From contig CALURC010000010.1 in assembly GCA_944323075.1 (NCBI GenBank), forward strand, positions 37,512-101,511: a stretch of 64,000 nt of DNA, written 5' to 3'. This stretch comes from an uncultured Alistipes sp. (lineage in GTDB: Bacteria > Bacteroidota > Bacteroidia > Bacteroidales > Rikenellaceae). The notes under the pieces are model-generated. The model did no database searches and was not told the origin of the DNA. It saw nothing but the letters and a program-made list of their open reading frames with translations. A program made the translations under genes and the position numbers. Below, in pieces: positions 1 through 9,885 of the stretch. The stretch's first letter is position 1. The number at the start of each line of letters is the position of its first letter.

Positions 1-600
1 ATCATCGTCATGATCAGCAACCCGATGGATACGATGACCTATCTGGCATTGAAAAAGACCGGACTACCCAAAAACCAACTCTTCGGAATGGGTGGCGCAT
101 TGGACTCGGCTCGTTTCAAATGTTACCTGAGTAAAGCTCTCAACGCCAACTCGAACGAAATCGAAGGCATGGTAATCGGTGGGCACGGTGACACAACCAT
201 GATTCCGCTCTATTCGAAAGCTGCCTACAAAGGTATTCCCGTAACGGAATTGCTGAGCAAAGAGCAAATCGACAAAGTGGTAGCAGACACTATGGTAGGT
301 GGAGCAACACTCACCAAACTGCTCGGCACATCAGCTTGGTATGCACCTGGTGCAGCGGGAGCTTACGTCGTTGAATCGATCATCCGCGATCAGAAAAAAG
401 TTGTACCGTGCTGCGCATACCTCGAAGGCGAATACGGTCAAAACGACATCTGCATCGGAGTACCTGTCGTACTCGGCAAGAACGGTGTAGAGAAAGTGAT
501 CGAACTCAATCTGGACGACGAAGAAAAAGCCCTCTTTGCGAAGAGTGCAGAGGCTGTCCGCAAGACCAACTCTGTACTGAAAGAGATCAACGCGCTATAA
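1..600 (+). CDS. mdh: Malate dehydrogenase (NAD), C-terminal part
   Basis: This is the 3' part of a lactate/malate dehydrogenase-family gene; the reading frame is open from base 1, so the 5' end lies outside the window. The enzyme interconverts malate and oxaloacetate with NAD in the cytoplasm. Seen here are the SNPMDTMTY segment, the substrate-side GGALDSARFK segment, and the GGHGDTTMIPL motif, whose His codon at 184-186 is the catalytic base of the family. The C-terminal helix ends at a TAA. The gene is followed by a strong hairpin terminator and is transcriptionally separate from the division cluster. Malate rather than lactate specificity is inferred from overall similarity, because the specificity loop is not in the window. 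Confidence 0.9.
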   Translation: MIVMISNPMDTMTYLALKKTGLPKNQLFGMGGALDSARFKCYLSKALNANSNEIEGMVIGGHGDTTMIPLYSKAAYKGIPVTELLSKEQIDKVVADTMVGGATLTKLLGTSAWYAPGAAGAYVVESIIRDQKKVVPCCAYLEGEYGQNDICIGVPVVLGKNGVEKVIELNLDDEEKALFAKSAEAVRKTNSVLKEINAL

Positions 601-620
601 AATCTGAATTCGGATCAAAC

Positions 621-664
621 ATAAGCGAGAGGATATTTAATGGTCCTCTCGCTTATTCTTTTTT
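621..664 (+). terminator. Rho-independent terminator after mdh
   Basis: A perfect 13-bp stem (621-633 with 644-656, loop of 10) is followed by a T-rich run. It begins 20 bases after the mdh stop codon and separates mdh from the ftsL promoter. Confidence 0.85.
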
Positions 665-691
665 CAGAAAAATATCCCTTCATCCGAAAAG

Positions 692-721
692 TTGACTTTC
701 GATCAAAAAAAACTATTTTTG
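692..721 (+). promoter_or_regulatory. Bacteroidetes-type promoter for ftsL-ftsI
   Basis: TTG at 692-694 (in TTGAC) and TATTTTTG at 714-721 match the Bacteroidetes −33 and −7 (TAnnTTTG) elements with 19 bases between them. The ftsL start codon at 741 leaves only a short leader. This is the best two-element promoter match in the window. Confidence 0.7.
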
Positions 722-740
722 TAACCAAAAGCGAACGGTT

Positions 741-1157
741 ATGATCGAGACTGAGGAGACTCCCAAACAAACCATATCGGAAGAGACTTCCACTCCCGTA
801 AATGAGGGAAACTCTCCTGTGGACAGTGTCAAAACGCCCTCCCGATTCGAGCGCTATGTAAAGCAAATTTTATCGGGAAGCATACTGACGAATGCAGAAG
901 TACAGAAACATTACCCGTATATTCTGTTTATGGTGTTATTGGCCTTTCTGTATATCGCCAACGGCTTCCACATGCAAAAACTCCACAGACAACACAACCG
1001 ACTGTCGGCTCAGGTCAAAGAGCTTAGAGCCCGTTCGCTAACCCTCTCGTCACAACGTATGATCGCCACACGACAGAGCGAAATCATTCGTGCCGTCGAA
1101 GAGCGCGGTATTCCCCTCGAAGAGCTGTTGGCTCCTCCTAAAATAATCGATAAATAG
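741..1157 (+). CDS. ftsL: FtsL-like cell division protein
   Basis: A 138-residue bitopic membrane protein. An acidic, Pro/Thr-rich cytoplasmic segment (about residues 1-54) is followed by one membrane helix (about 55-74, YILFMVLLAFLYIANGF) and an extracytoplasmic coiled-coil-like region rich in Arg, Gln and Leu. Size and topology match FtsL-like proteins of Bacteroidetes, which link FtsQ to the FtsI/FtsW synthase in the divisome. It lies four bases upstream of ftsI, the conserved position for ftsL. Sequence conservation in this family is low, so the call rests on topology and context. Confidence 0.75.
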   Translation: MIETEETPKQTISEETSTPVNEGNSPVDSVKTPSRFERYVKQILSGSILTNAEVQKHYPYILFMVLLAFLYIANGFHMQKLHRQHNRLSAQVKELRARSLTLSSQRMIATRQSEIIRAVEERGIPLEELLAPPKIIDK

Positions 1158-1161
1158 AGAT

Positions 1162-3351
1162 ATGGAAAAGGGGAAAACCGACATCAAAAAAGGAATTCTG
1201 CATCGTGTACAGGTCCTCTACATTCTATTTTTCTCGATCGGACTTTTGATCACCGGAAAAATAATCTATCTGCAGTACGGTCCCAAAGGGGAAATCCTTC
1301 GCAGCAAAGGAGCTACCATCACCTATGAACGCGTCGCCATCGAAGCAGACCGGGGTGATATTCTGGCCTGTGACGGACGTATTCTGGCCACTTCGGTTCC
1401 GGAATACGAAGTCCGCATGGATTTTGCTGCCAACGGACTGGTCGATTCGGTCTTTCTGCACGACGTCGACTCGCTGGCTTGGTATCTGGCCGACTTCTTC
1501 AAGGACAAATCCAAAAGCGACTACAAAATTAAACTCCTCAACGCTTTCAAAAACAAGAAAAAGAACCGATATGTTCTGATCTCTCCCCGAAGAATCAACC
1601 ATCTGGAGATAAAAACGATCCGGCAATTTCCCATCTTCCGGTTAGGCCAAAACAAAGGCGGACTCATTCTCAAACAGACCAACCGGCGTCTGCTGCCCCA
1701 CGGTTCGATGGCCAAACGAACCATCGGAATGGTCAATCTCACCGGAACAAAAGTCGGCATTGAGGGAGCTTTCGATACGATCCTCAAGGGCATCGATGGA
1801 AATGAGCTCCGACAACGGATATCGGGATCTTTCTGGATTCCTGTTCCGGACGAGATGAATGTAGATCCGGTGGATGGAATCGACGTGGTCACCACGCTCG
1901 ACGTCGACATTCAGGATGTCGCCGAACGGGCTCTGCGCGAACAGCTCGAAAACATGCAGGCCGATTGGGGTACTGCCATTCTGATGGAGGTCTCCACCGG
2001 AGAGATCCGGGCCATGACCAACCTCACCCGTAAAGGAGAGGGACAGATCGTCGAAGATTACAACTACGCCATCGGCATGAATATGGAGCCCGGATCGACT
2101 CAGAAACTGGCCTCTCTGATCACCCTGCTCGACGATGCCGGTGCCTCGATGGACGAAAAGTTCGACACCGGAAACGGACGGGCCGTAATCGGGAAAACGG
2201 TCGTTTCCGACACGCACGGTTACGGAGAACTGACCCTCAAGGGCGTGTTCGAGAAGTCGTCCAACATCGGTTTTGCCAAAGCCGTAAACAAATACTACAA
2301 AGATAAACCGGAAAAATTCGTCGAGCACCTGTATAAAATGGGACTCAATCAGCACATGGGTCTGCAAATTGCCGGCGAACAGGATCCAGTTATCCGTAAA
2401 CCGGGCGACCGCTGGTGGGACGGAACGACATTGACCAACATGGCATACGGGTATGCACTATTGGTTACCCCGCTCAAAACACTCACCTTCTATAACGCAG
2501 TAGCCAATAACGGGAAAATGGTTTGCCCTTTGTTTGTCAAGGAGCTACGGCAATACGGACAGACGCTCCGCTCGTTCCGTTCACGGGTAATGGTATCGTC
2601 GATCGCTTCGGAAGAGACTTTAAAACAAGTTCGCGAAGCCATGCGCGGAGTGGTCGAAGAGGGTACCGGACGATTGCTGAAGAATCCCTATTACAAAGTA
2701 GGAGGAAAGACCGGAACCGCACAAATTGCGGTCAACGGTCGCTATACGGACCGTAACGGAGGGCGACACTATCTGGCTACGATTGTCGGATACTTTCCAG
2801 AAGACAATCCGAAATACAGCTGTCTGGTCGCCATCAAAACCTACAATGCACCGGGACATCGTCGGTTCTACTATGGAGCATCGCTCTCCGGACCTGTATT
2901 CCGGGCCATTGCCGACCGCGTCTATGCCAAAAATACGTCATGGCAGATTCCTCTTTCGGAACGCATGGAGAAAACCGAAGAAAAGCCCGAACTCAAAGCC
3001 GGACAAGCCGATGAGATGAGAGAGATCGCCTATCGGTTCGACTTGCACAACAATACCTTCCGTGGAGGGGACAAATGGTACGACATACAGGCCGTCGATT
3101 CGACGGGCATTATCTATTCCGAATATGACCAATCATCCAATGAAGTGCCTCCAGTTATAGGAATGGGTCTAAAAGAAGCGATCTACCTGCTGGAAAGCAA
3201 AGGTTTGACCGTCGCTTTCTCTGGACGCGGATGGGTCGAATCACAGTCGATCCCCGCCGGCACAAAAATTGGGCGGGGCATGACTATTGTATTGAGATTG
3301 GGTTGTTCTCCAATCGATCGCAACCGTTCACTGCGTCGTCATACCGACTGA
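1162..3351 (+). CDS. ftsI: Penicillin-binding protein FtsI (septal DD-transpeptidase) with PASTA domain
   Basis: A 729-residue class B penicillin-binding protein that cross-links septal peptidoglycan in the periplasm. It has an N-terminal membrane anchor (about residues 15-35), a PBP dimer domain, and a transpeptidase domain with all three active-site motifs: STQK with nucleophile Ser312 and Lys315, SSN at 366-368, and KTG at 516-518. A single PASTA-like domain occupies about residues 665-720 (VPPVIGMGLKEAIYLLE). It is coupled to ftsL and probably shares its promoter. In most Bacteroidetes dcw clusters murE follows directly, whereas here two unrelated genes intervene. Confidence 0.93.
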   Translation: MEKGKTDIKKGILHRVQVLYILFFSIGLLITGKIIYLQYGPKGEILRSKGATITYERVAIEADRGDILACDGRILATSVPEYEVRMDFAANGLVDSVFLHDVDSLAWYLADFFKDKSKSDYKIKLLNAFKNKKKNRYVLISPRRINHLEIKTIRQFPIFRLGQNKGGLILKQTNRRLLPHGSMAKRTIGMVNLTGTKVGIEGAFDTILKGIDGNELRQRISGSFWIPVPDEMNVDPVDGIDVVTTLDVDIQDVAERALREQLENMQADWGTAILMEVSTGEIRAMTNLTRKGEGQIVEDYNYAIGMNMEPGSTQKLASLITLLDDAGASMDEKFDTGNGRAVIGKTVVSDTHGYGELTLKGVFEKSSNIGFAKAVNKYYKDKPEKFVEHLYKMGLNQHMGLQIAGEQDPVIRKPGDRWWDGTTLTNMAYGYALLVTPLKTLTFYNAVANNGKMVCPLFVKELRQYGQTLRSFRSRVMVSSIASEETLKQVREAMRGVVEEGTGRLLKNPYYKVGGKTGTAQIAVNGRYTDRNGGRHYLATIVGYFPEDNPKYSCLVAIKTYNAPGHRRFYYGASLSGPVFRAIADRVYAKNTSWQIPLSERMEKTEEKPELKAGQADEMREIAYRFDLHNNTFRGGDKWYDIQAVDSTGIIYSEYDQSSNEVPPVIGMGLKEAIYLLESKGLTVAFSGRGWVESQSIPAGTKIGRGMTIVLRLGCSPIDRNRSLRRHTD

Positions 3352-3446
3352 ATTCTGAAACTCGCTTTTTCTCCATACAGGAAAAATTTCGCGACGAACC
3401 GCACTAAAATCGAAGAAAGAATTATCCAACGGAATCTAAAAATTTT

Positions 3447-3454
3447 TACTTTTG
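3447..3454 (+). promoter_or_regulatory. Promoter −7 element before the PHP gene
   Basis: TACTTTTG matches the TAnnTTTG consensus exactly, 20 bases before the GTG start at 3474. No convincing −33 TTG is seen at the usual distance. It suggests that the PHP-antiporter pair is transcribed independently of ftsI. Confidence 0.5.
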
Positions 3455-3473
3455 TCTAAAAATATAGAGTGCC

Positions 3474-4739
3474 GTGCTCATATTCGGTAAATATCTTCTA
3501 TTGGTCATTCTCAGCATACTGCTGCTATGTGTAATCAGTTATATGCTGGTTCCCGTATATAAATTTTCGTACGGGACCCCATTTTCAGGCGACCGCATAT
3601 ACAACCCATATAAAGATATTGACTCAACAGCCTGGAGAAAAGCCAATTTTCATTGTCACCAGAAAGAAAAGCCCCAATGCAACTATACAGTGGGCCAGAT
3701 GTTAGATGCTTACTATCGTAACGGATACGACATAGCCAGCATATCAGACCATCAATGTCTCAACTACGAACATGCAAACCGTCCGGGTTTTATCCCTACC
3801 TACGAACACGGATACGGAATCAATGGATACCATCAGTTGGTTATGGGTGCAGAAGAGGTCACCTGGCGAGAATTTCCATTGATGATTACCCAATCACAAA
3901 TGCAATATATGCTCGCATGGCTCCGACCACAAAGCAAGGCTCTCGTTCTGAATCATCCAGGTAAGACAAAATTGATCGATTTGGATATTTACGGCTGGTT
4001 GCGTGGATACGACCTGCTGGAGATTAACCCCGAACAGGGAAGACAGCGCTCTGATCAATATTGGGATATCGCTCTTTCTGCCGGAATTTACTCCACCCTG
4101 ATCGGAAACGACGATGCACACAGTATTACGAACCGTGAATCGTGGTTCCAACGCTGCTTTACAAGAGTCAACACACCAACATTGAATCCCGACGATATCA
4201 TTGCATCGCTAAAAAAAGGAGCAGCGTATGCCGTTATAGTTCCTCATACATTAAACCGTCAGGAGAATCCCCATGCAGATCTTCCCGAGATGAAATCTAT
4301 TTCATTCGAACATGATACGATTCGAATTTGTGTAGATCGCCCTGCCAACATCCGTTTTATCGGACAAAACGGAACATTACTCCATGAATCTTCCGGGACC
4401 GAAGGACATTATCGATTCTCAGAACAAGATACATATGTTCGGTGTGAAGCCCGGTTTGAAAATGGAGTAATCCTATATTTCAATCCTTTCATAAGGACTC
4501 AAGACGGAGCCCGTCCAGCCAATATATTTACACCCGTAATCAATTACCCGTTGACCATATTGAGTCATGTTCTCTGGTTGGTTCTGAGTTTCGGTCTTGT
4601 CGCAGCAATGTTCCGCGTGGCCGGTATATCCAAAAAAGGGCTTTTCTACCGTTGGCATCCGCGCACCACACTGAGAGCAAGATTGCCGAAATTTCCCGAT
4701 AACAATTATCCGCCGAAAAAACCCCGTTACGCACTATGA
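3474..4739 (+). CDS. Membrane-anchored PHP-domain phosphoesterase-like protein
   Basis: A 421-residue protein with a GTG start, an N-terminal membrane helix (about residues 6-30) and a second near the C-terminus (about 360-382). The central domain has the metal-ligand pattern of the PHP (polymerase and histidinol phosphatase) fold: HCH at 60-62, SDH with Asp92/His93, Glu127/Glu128, NHP with His161, and NDDAH with Asp214/His216. With both helices inserted the catalytic domain would face the periplasm. Families with this fold hydrolyse phosphoesters, but the substrate here is unknown. The stop overlaps the next start as ATGA, so translation is coupled to the antiporter. Its position between ftsI and murE is unusual. 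Confidence 0.72.
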   Translation: MLIFGKYLLLVILSILLLCVISYMLVPVYKFSYGTPFSGDRIYNPYKDIDSTAWRKANFHCHQKEKPQCNYTVGQMLDAYYRNGYDIASISDHQCLNYEHANRPGFIPTYEHGYGINGYHQLVMGAEEVTWREFPLMITQSQMQYMLAWLRPQSKALVLNHPGKTKLIDLDIYGWLRGYDLLEINPEQGRQRSDQYWDIALSAGIYSTLIGNDDAHSITNRESWFQRCFTRVNTPTLNPDDIIASLKKGAAYAVIVPHTLNRQENPHADLPEMKSISFEHDTIRICVDRPANIRFIGQNGTLLHESSGTEGHYRFSEQDTYVRCEARFENGVILYFNPFIRTQDGARPANIFTPVINYPLTILSHVLWLVLSFGLVAAMFRVAGISKKGLFYRWHPRTTLRARLPKFPDNNYPPKKPRYAL

Positions 4740-6979
4740 ATCATTTGGATCCTATCGTTTCCGATTTGGCTTTAATCCTTGCTGTTGCGGGAATTACAAC
4801 CTTATTATTCAAATGGCTGAAACAACCTGTCGTCCTGGGATATGTTGTAGCGGGTTTTCTATGTAGTGGAAATTTCCTTCTGGAAGGTGTCTCCAACATG
4901 GATTACGTCGACATGTGGGCCGAAATCGGTATCATCTTCCTGCTCTTCTCGTTAGGACTTGAATTCAGTTTCAAAAAACTGATGAACGTCGGAGGACCTG
5001 CACTGATCACTGCCTTGGTTATCATTGTCGGAATGATGTGTACCGGATTTATGGCCGGACGACTGCTCGGTTGGACCTCAACAGACAGTATATTCTTGGG
5101 GGGAATGCTCTCCATGTCCTCGACAACAATCATTATCAAGGCATTCGACGACCTGGGACTAAGAAACCAAAAGTTTACCTCTTTAGTTTTCGGCGTACTG
5201 ATTGTCGAGGATCTCTTCGCCGTAGTCCTGATGGTGATGCTCTCTACACTCTTCATGCAACGGGTCGTCGAACACGGCATTATTGTTGAACAACTGTTCA
5301 AACTGATTTTCTTTTTGATCCTTTGGTTTGTGATAGGTATCTATCTGATCCCCACGTTTCTGAAGAAAATCAAAAAATACCTCAATTCAGAGACCTTGCT
5401 GGTCATTTCGCTCGGGCTCTGCCTGACAATGGTTGTAGTCGCCTCCTATGCCGGATTCTCAGCTGCCTTGGGAGCTTTCGTCATGGGTTCGATTCTGGCC
5501 GGCACCACCGAAGCGGAAAGCATCGAAAAAATCGTGGCTCCAGTCAAAGATCTTTTCGGAGCTATTTTTTTCGTATCGGTCGGCATGCTTGTTGAGCCTT
5601 CGTTGCTTGTACAACATATCGGCCCCATTCTGTTCTTGACCATAGTGGTGATCGTCGGACAGATCTTTTACGCAACACTGGGATTCCTGGTTGCGGGACA
5701 AAACTTAAAAATCGCATTGCAATCCTCATTCTCTCTTGCACAGATCGGAGAGTTCGCCTTCATCATCGCTTCGCTAGGCCTTACGATGGGAGTAACCAGT
5801 TCGTACCTCTATCCGATCGCTGTCGCCGTGTCGGTCATCACGACTTTCACCACTCCGTTCATCATGCGGTTGAGTGAACCCGCCTACCATAAAATCAACA
5901 AAATCTTACCGCAATCCGTCAAACAGGTCTTAGCCCGATACAGCTCCGGCTCTCAAACCGTCAACAACGAACGGGAATGGCTTTCGTTACTGAAAAAATC
6001 GTTATTGAACATATTTCTCTATTCCATTCTGCTAGGAGGTATCGCATGGCTCTCCTCGACCTATTATGCTCCATTCATCGAAAGCCATTTCAGCGGATTT
6101 CTGGGCAAACTGATCACAACGACTACAACAATCATCTGCATGACGCCATTTCTTTGGGGTCTGGCATTCCGACATCTCAGTCGAAGATTATTCGTCCCGT
6201 TATGGAAAGATCCAAAATTCAATCACGGGCTGCTGGTCTCGCTGATCCTGCTGCGGATTCTCATCGCGTTGATGTTCGTACTGACCGTTGTGGCACACCT
6301 GAGCTCTTATCGATTGGGAAGTGTTGCCGCCATTGTGGTACTGCTGCTTTTTCTCGCCCTGTTTTGGAAAAAGATCAAAAAACGTTACCTCAAATTCGAA
6401 ACCCAATTTTTTTCCAATCTGAACGAGAAAGACGAAAGCGGTAATGTCATTGCCACCGGAAACGGAAATTACCGGGCAAAATTCCTGCACATGGCCAGAT
6501 TGACAGTCTCTCCCGACAGTCCATGGGTCGGTAAAAAATTCGAAGAGCTCGACCTCCGGCTGCATTACGGAGTAACTATCGTCTCAGTGCTACGGGGAAG
6601 CCATCGATACAATATTCCAAAACTTAACATGGTCCTCATGCCGGGCGACCGCATCTCGGTAGTCGGAACCGATACACATCTACAAAATTTTGCATCCCGT
6701 ATCGAAGTTCCGGTTGCAACCGTTGATCATGAAGATGTCATGATGTATAAATTCTCGGTCAGCCGTCAATCCGTTCTGATCGACATGACGATCGACCAAT
6801 TCAACATGATGTGCCGCGGAGCCTGCGCCATTATCGGTATCGAGCGTAGCGACGGCTCTTTCGTAGAACCTCTGGATCTGGTCCGTTTCAAACCTTACGA
6901 TATGGTTTGGATCGCGGGTGATAAAGAGATGATCGAACGGGTATTGATCGGGAATAAAACTCTCGACTCGAAAAAATAG
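4736..6979 (+). CDS. CPA2-family cation:proton antiporter with C-terminal TrkA_C domains
   Basis: A 747-residue inner-membrane protein. About residues 5-385 form the multi-helix Na+/H+ exchanger domain of the CPA2 (KefB/KefC) family, with typical segments GYVVAGFL, LFSLGLEFSF and FVSVGMLVEP. Further membrane helices follow at about 425-545, and a cytoplasmic tail contains two TrkA_C-like (RCK_C) ligand-binding modules at about 585-655 and 670-745. No NAD-binding TrkA_N Rossmann domain is seen between pore and TrkA_C, unlike KefB/KefC. Likely function is K+ or Na+ export against H+; the ion is not evident from sequence. It is translationally coupled to the upstream PHP protein. Confidence 0.85.
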   Translation: MNHLDPIVSDLALILAVAGITTLLFKWLKQPVVLGYVVAGFLCSGNFLLEGVSNMDYVDMWAEIGIIFLLFSLGLEFSFKKLMNVGGPALITALVIIVGMMCTGFMAGRLLGWTSTDSIFLGGMLSMSSTTIIIKAFDDLGLRNQKFTSLVFGVLIVEDLFAVVLMVMLSTLFMQRVVEHGIIVEQLFKLIFFLILWFVIGIYLIPTFLKKIKKYLNSETLLVISLGLCLTMVVVASYAGFSAALGAFVMGSILAGTTEAESIEKIVAPVKDLFGAIFFVSVGMLVEPSLLVQHIGPILFLTIVVIVGQIFYATLGFLVAGQNLKIALQSSFSLAQIGEFAFIIASLGLTMGVTSSYLYPIAVAVSVITTFTTPFIMRLSEPAYHKINKILPQSVKQVLARYSSGSQTVNNEREWLSLLKKSLLNIFLYSILLGGIAWLSSTYYAPFIESHFSGFLGKLITTTTTIICMTPFLWGLAFRHLSRRLFVPLWKDPKFNHGLLVSLILLRILIALMFVLTVVAHLSSYRLGSVAAIVVLLLFLALFWKKIKKRYLKFETQFFSNLNEKDESGNVIATGNGNYRAKFLHMARLTVSPDSPWVGKKFEELDLRLHYGVTIVSVLRGSHRYNIPKLNMVLMPGDRISVVGTDTHLQNFASRIEVPVATVDHEDVMMYKFSVSRQSVLIDMTIDQFNMMCRGACAIIGIERSDGSFVEPLDLVRFKPYDMVWIAGDKEMIERVLIGNKTLDSKK

Positions 6980-7060
6980 TTCGCTTTTTGGCCTCCATGT
7001 GCTCCGTTTGACCAAACAAAATTCCTCATCCACATGACCAAGTCCAAACCGTGGCTTGCG

Positions 7061-7082
7061 ATTTGTCAATATGATGACAAAT
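7061..7082. other. Short inverted repeat upstream of murE
   Basis: An 8-bp inverted repeat (atttgtca at 7061-7068 with tgacaaat at 7075-7082) lies in the antiporter-murE gap, about 40 bases before the murE −7 box. No T-run follows, so it is not a convincing terminator. It could be a regulator site or chance. Confidence 0.3.
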
Positions 7083-7122
7083 AAAAGAGATCTTATTTTT
7101 TTATTTCTCCGTTACAAAAGCG

Positions 7123-7130
7123 TATTTTTG
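7123..7130 (+). promoter_or_regulatory. Promoter −7 element for murE and downstream dcw genes
   Basis: TATTTTTG matches TAnnTTTG exactly and lies 23 bases before the murE ATG. No clear −33 element is visible. It fits a separate transcription start for murE-mraY-murD and following genes. Confidence 0.55.
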
Positions 7131-7153
7131 TAGCATCGGATATATGTGCATTT

Positions 7154-8602
<1,449 letters not shown>

Positions 8603-8635
8603 ACGAATAGGAAATAACGAAACTGTCGGATCAAC

Positions 8636-9883
8636 ATGTTATATCACTTAGTAAAATATCTTTCGAACCATTTCGACATTCCGGGAACGGGAATGTTTCT
8701 CTCCCTATCGTTCCGCGCTGCCATGTCAATCATCCTTGCACTGGTCATCGGCATGATTTTCGGACGGAAAATCATCCGGATGCTGCAACGGCACCAAATC
8801 GGAGAGGAGATCCGTAATTTAGGCTTGGAAGGACAGTTGCAGAAGAGAGGCACACCCACAATGGGAGGAATCATCATTCTGATATCGATTCTTATTCCGA
8901 TCCTGCTGTTTGGTGACCTGACCAACATCTACACGCAGTTGATGATCATCTCGACACTGTGGCTCGGAGCCATCGGCTTCATCGACGACTACATCAAGGT
9001 GTTCAAAAAGCACAAAGAGGGATTGAACGGCCGATACAAAATCGTAGGACAGGTCGGACTCGGATTGATCGTGGGATGTGTGATGTGGCTCAACCAGGAT
9101 ATCGTCGTCAAAGAAAAAAGCGATAAAAACGAACCCCGCGCCCAAGTGGAATATGTAACAGAAAATGGCACCAATAATGCCGTGTATGTTACCCCTGCCG
9201 AAAAAAGTATTACAACAACCATTCCGTTCGTCAAGGACAATGAATTCGATTACCGATGGCTGATACCGGGAGACAACGACACCTCCGACCTGTTGAGCTG
9301 GTTGGTCTACATCGCAATCGCCATTTTGGTAATCACCGCCGTATCCAATGGAGCCAACCTGACCGACGGTCTCGATGGACTCTCTGCGGGTGTTTCGGCC
9401 ACCATCGTCGTCGTACTCGGAATTTTAGCTTATCTGTCAGGCAACATCATCTATGCTGACTACCTGAATATCATGTACATTCCGACCAGCGGCGAACTGG
9501 TCGTCTTTGCCGCAGCCTTTGCCGGAGCTCTTTTCGGATTTTTGTGGTACAACTGCTATCCGGCCCAGGTATTTATGGGCGATACGGGAAGCCTGGCCAT
9601 CGGAGGAATCATTGCTGTCTTCGCCCTGTTAATCCGCAAGGAACTGTTATTGCCGATTTTATGCGGCATCTTTTTCATTGAAAGTCTTTCGGTCATCATG
9701 CAGGTGAGCTATTTCAAATACACCAAAAAGAAATACGGTGAGGGACGACGAATTTTTCTAATGTCGCCGCTGCACCATCACTACCAGAAAAAAGGACACT
9801 TCGAATCCAAAATCGTCGTCCGCTTCTGGATCGTACAGCTGCTATTGGCCGCTATTACACTCGTAACGCTTAAAATCAGATAA
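8636..9883 (+). CDS. mraY: Phospho-MurNAc-pentapeptide transferase (lipid I synthase)
   Basis: A 415-residue polytopic inner-membrane enzyme that transfers phospho-MurNAc-pentapeptide to undecaprenyl phosphate. Family motifs present include KRGTPTMGG, the DDYIKV aspartate pair, [18 protein letters not shown] and the MSPLHHHY segment near the end. A polar insertion at about residues 155-215, between membrane helices, makes it longer than the roughly 360-residue E. coli enzyme; such an insertion is usual in Bacteroidetes. It lies two bases upstream of murD. Confidence 0.95.
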   Translation: MLYHLVKYLSNHFDIPGTGMFLSLSFRAAMSIILALVIGMIFGRKIIRMLQRHQIGEEIRNLGLEGQLQKRGTPTMGGIIILISILIPILLFGDLTNIYTQLMIISTLWLGAIGFIDDYIKVFKKHKEGLNGRYKIVGQVGLGLIVGCVMWLNQDIVVKEKSDKNEPRAQVEYVTENGTNNAVYVTPAEKSITTTIPFVKDNEFDYRWLIPGDNDTSDLLSWLVYIAIAILVITAVSNGANLTDGLDGLSAGVSATIVVVLGILAYLSGNIIYADYLNIMYIPTSGELVVFAAAFAGALFGFLWYNCYPAQVFMGDTGSLAIGGIIAVFALLIRKELLLPILCGIFFIESLSVIMQVSYFKYTKKKYGEGRRIFLMSPLHHHYQKKGHFESKIVVRFWIVQLLLAAITLVTLKIR

Positions 9884-9885
9884 TC

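Noticed and set aside
1642-2367. 241-codon open frame antisense to ftsI
   Set aside because: It lies wholly opposite the transpeptidase domain with its catalytic motifs and shows no family motif, so it is a shadow of ftsI codon bias.
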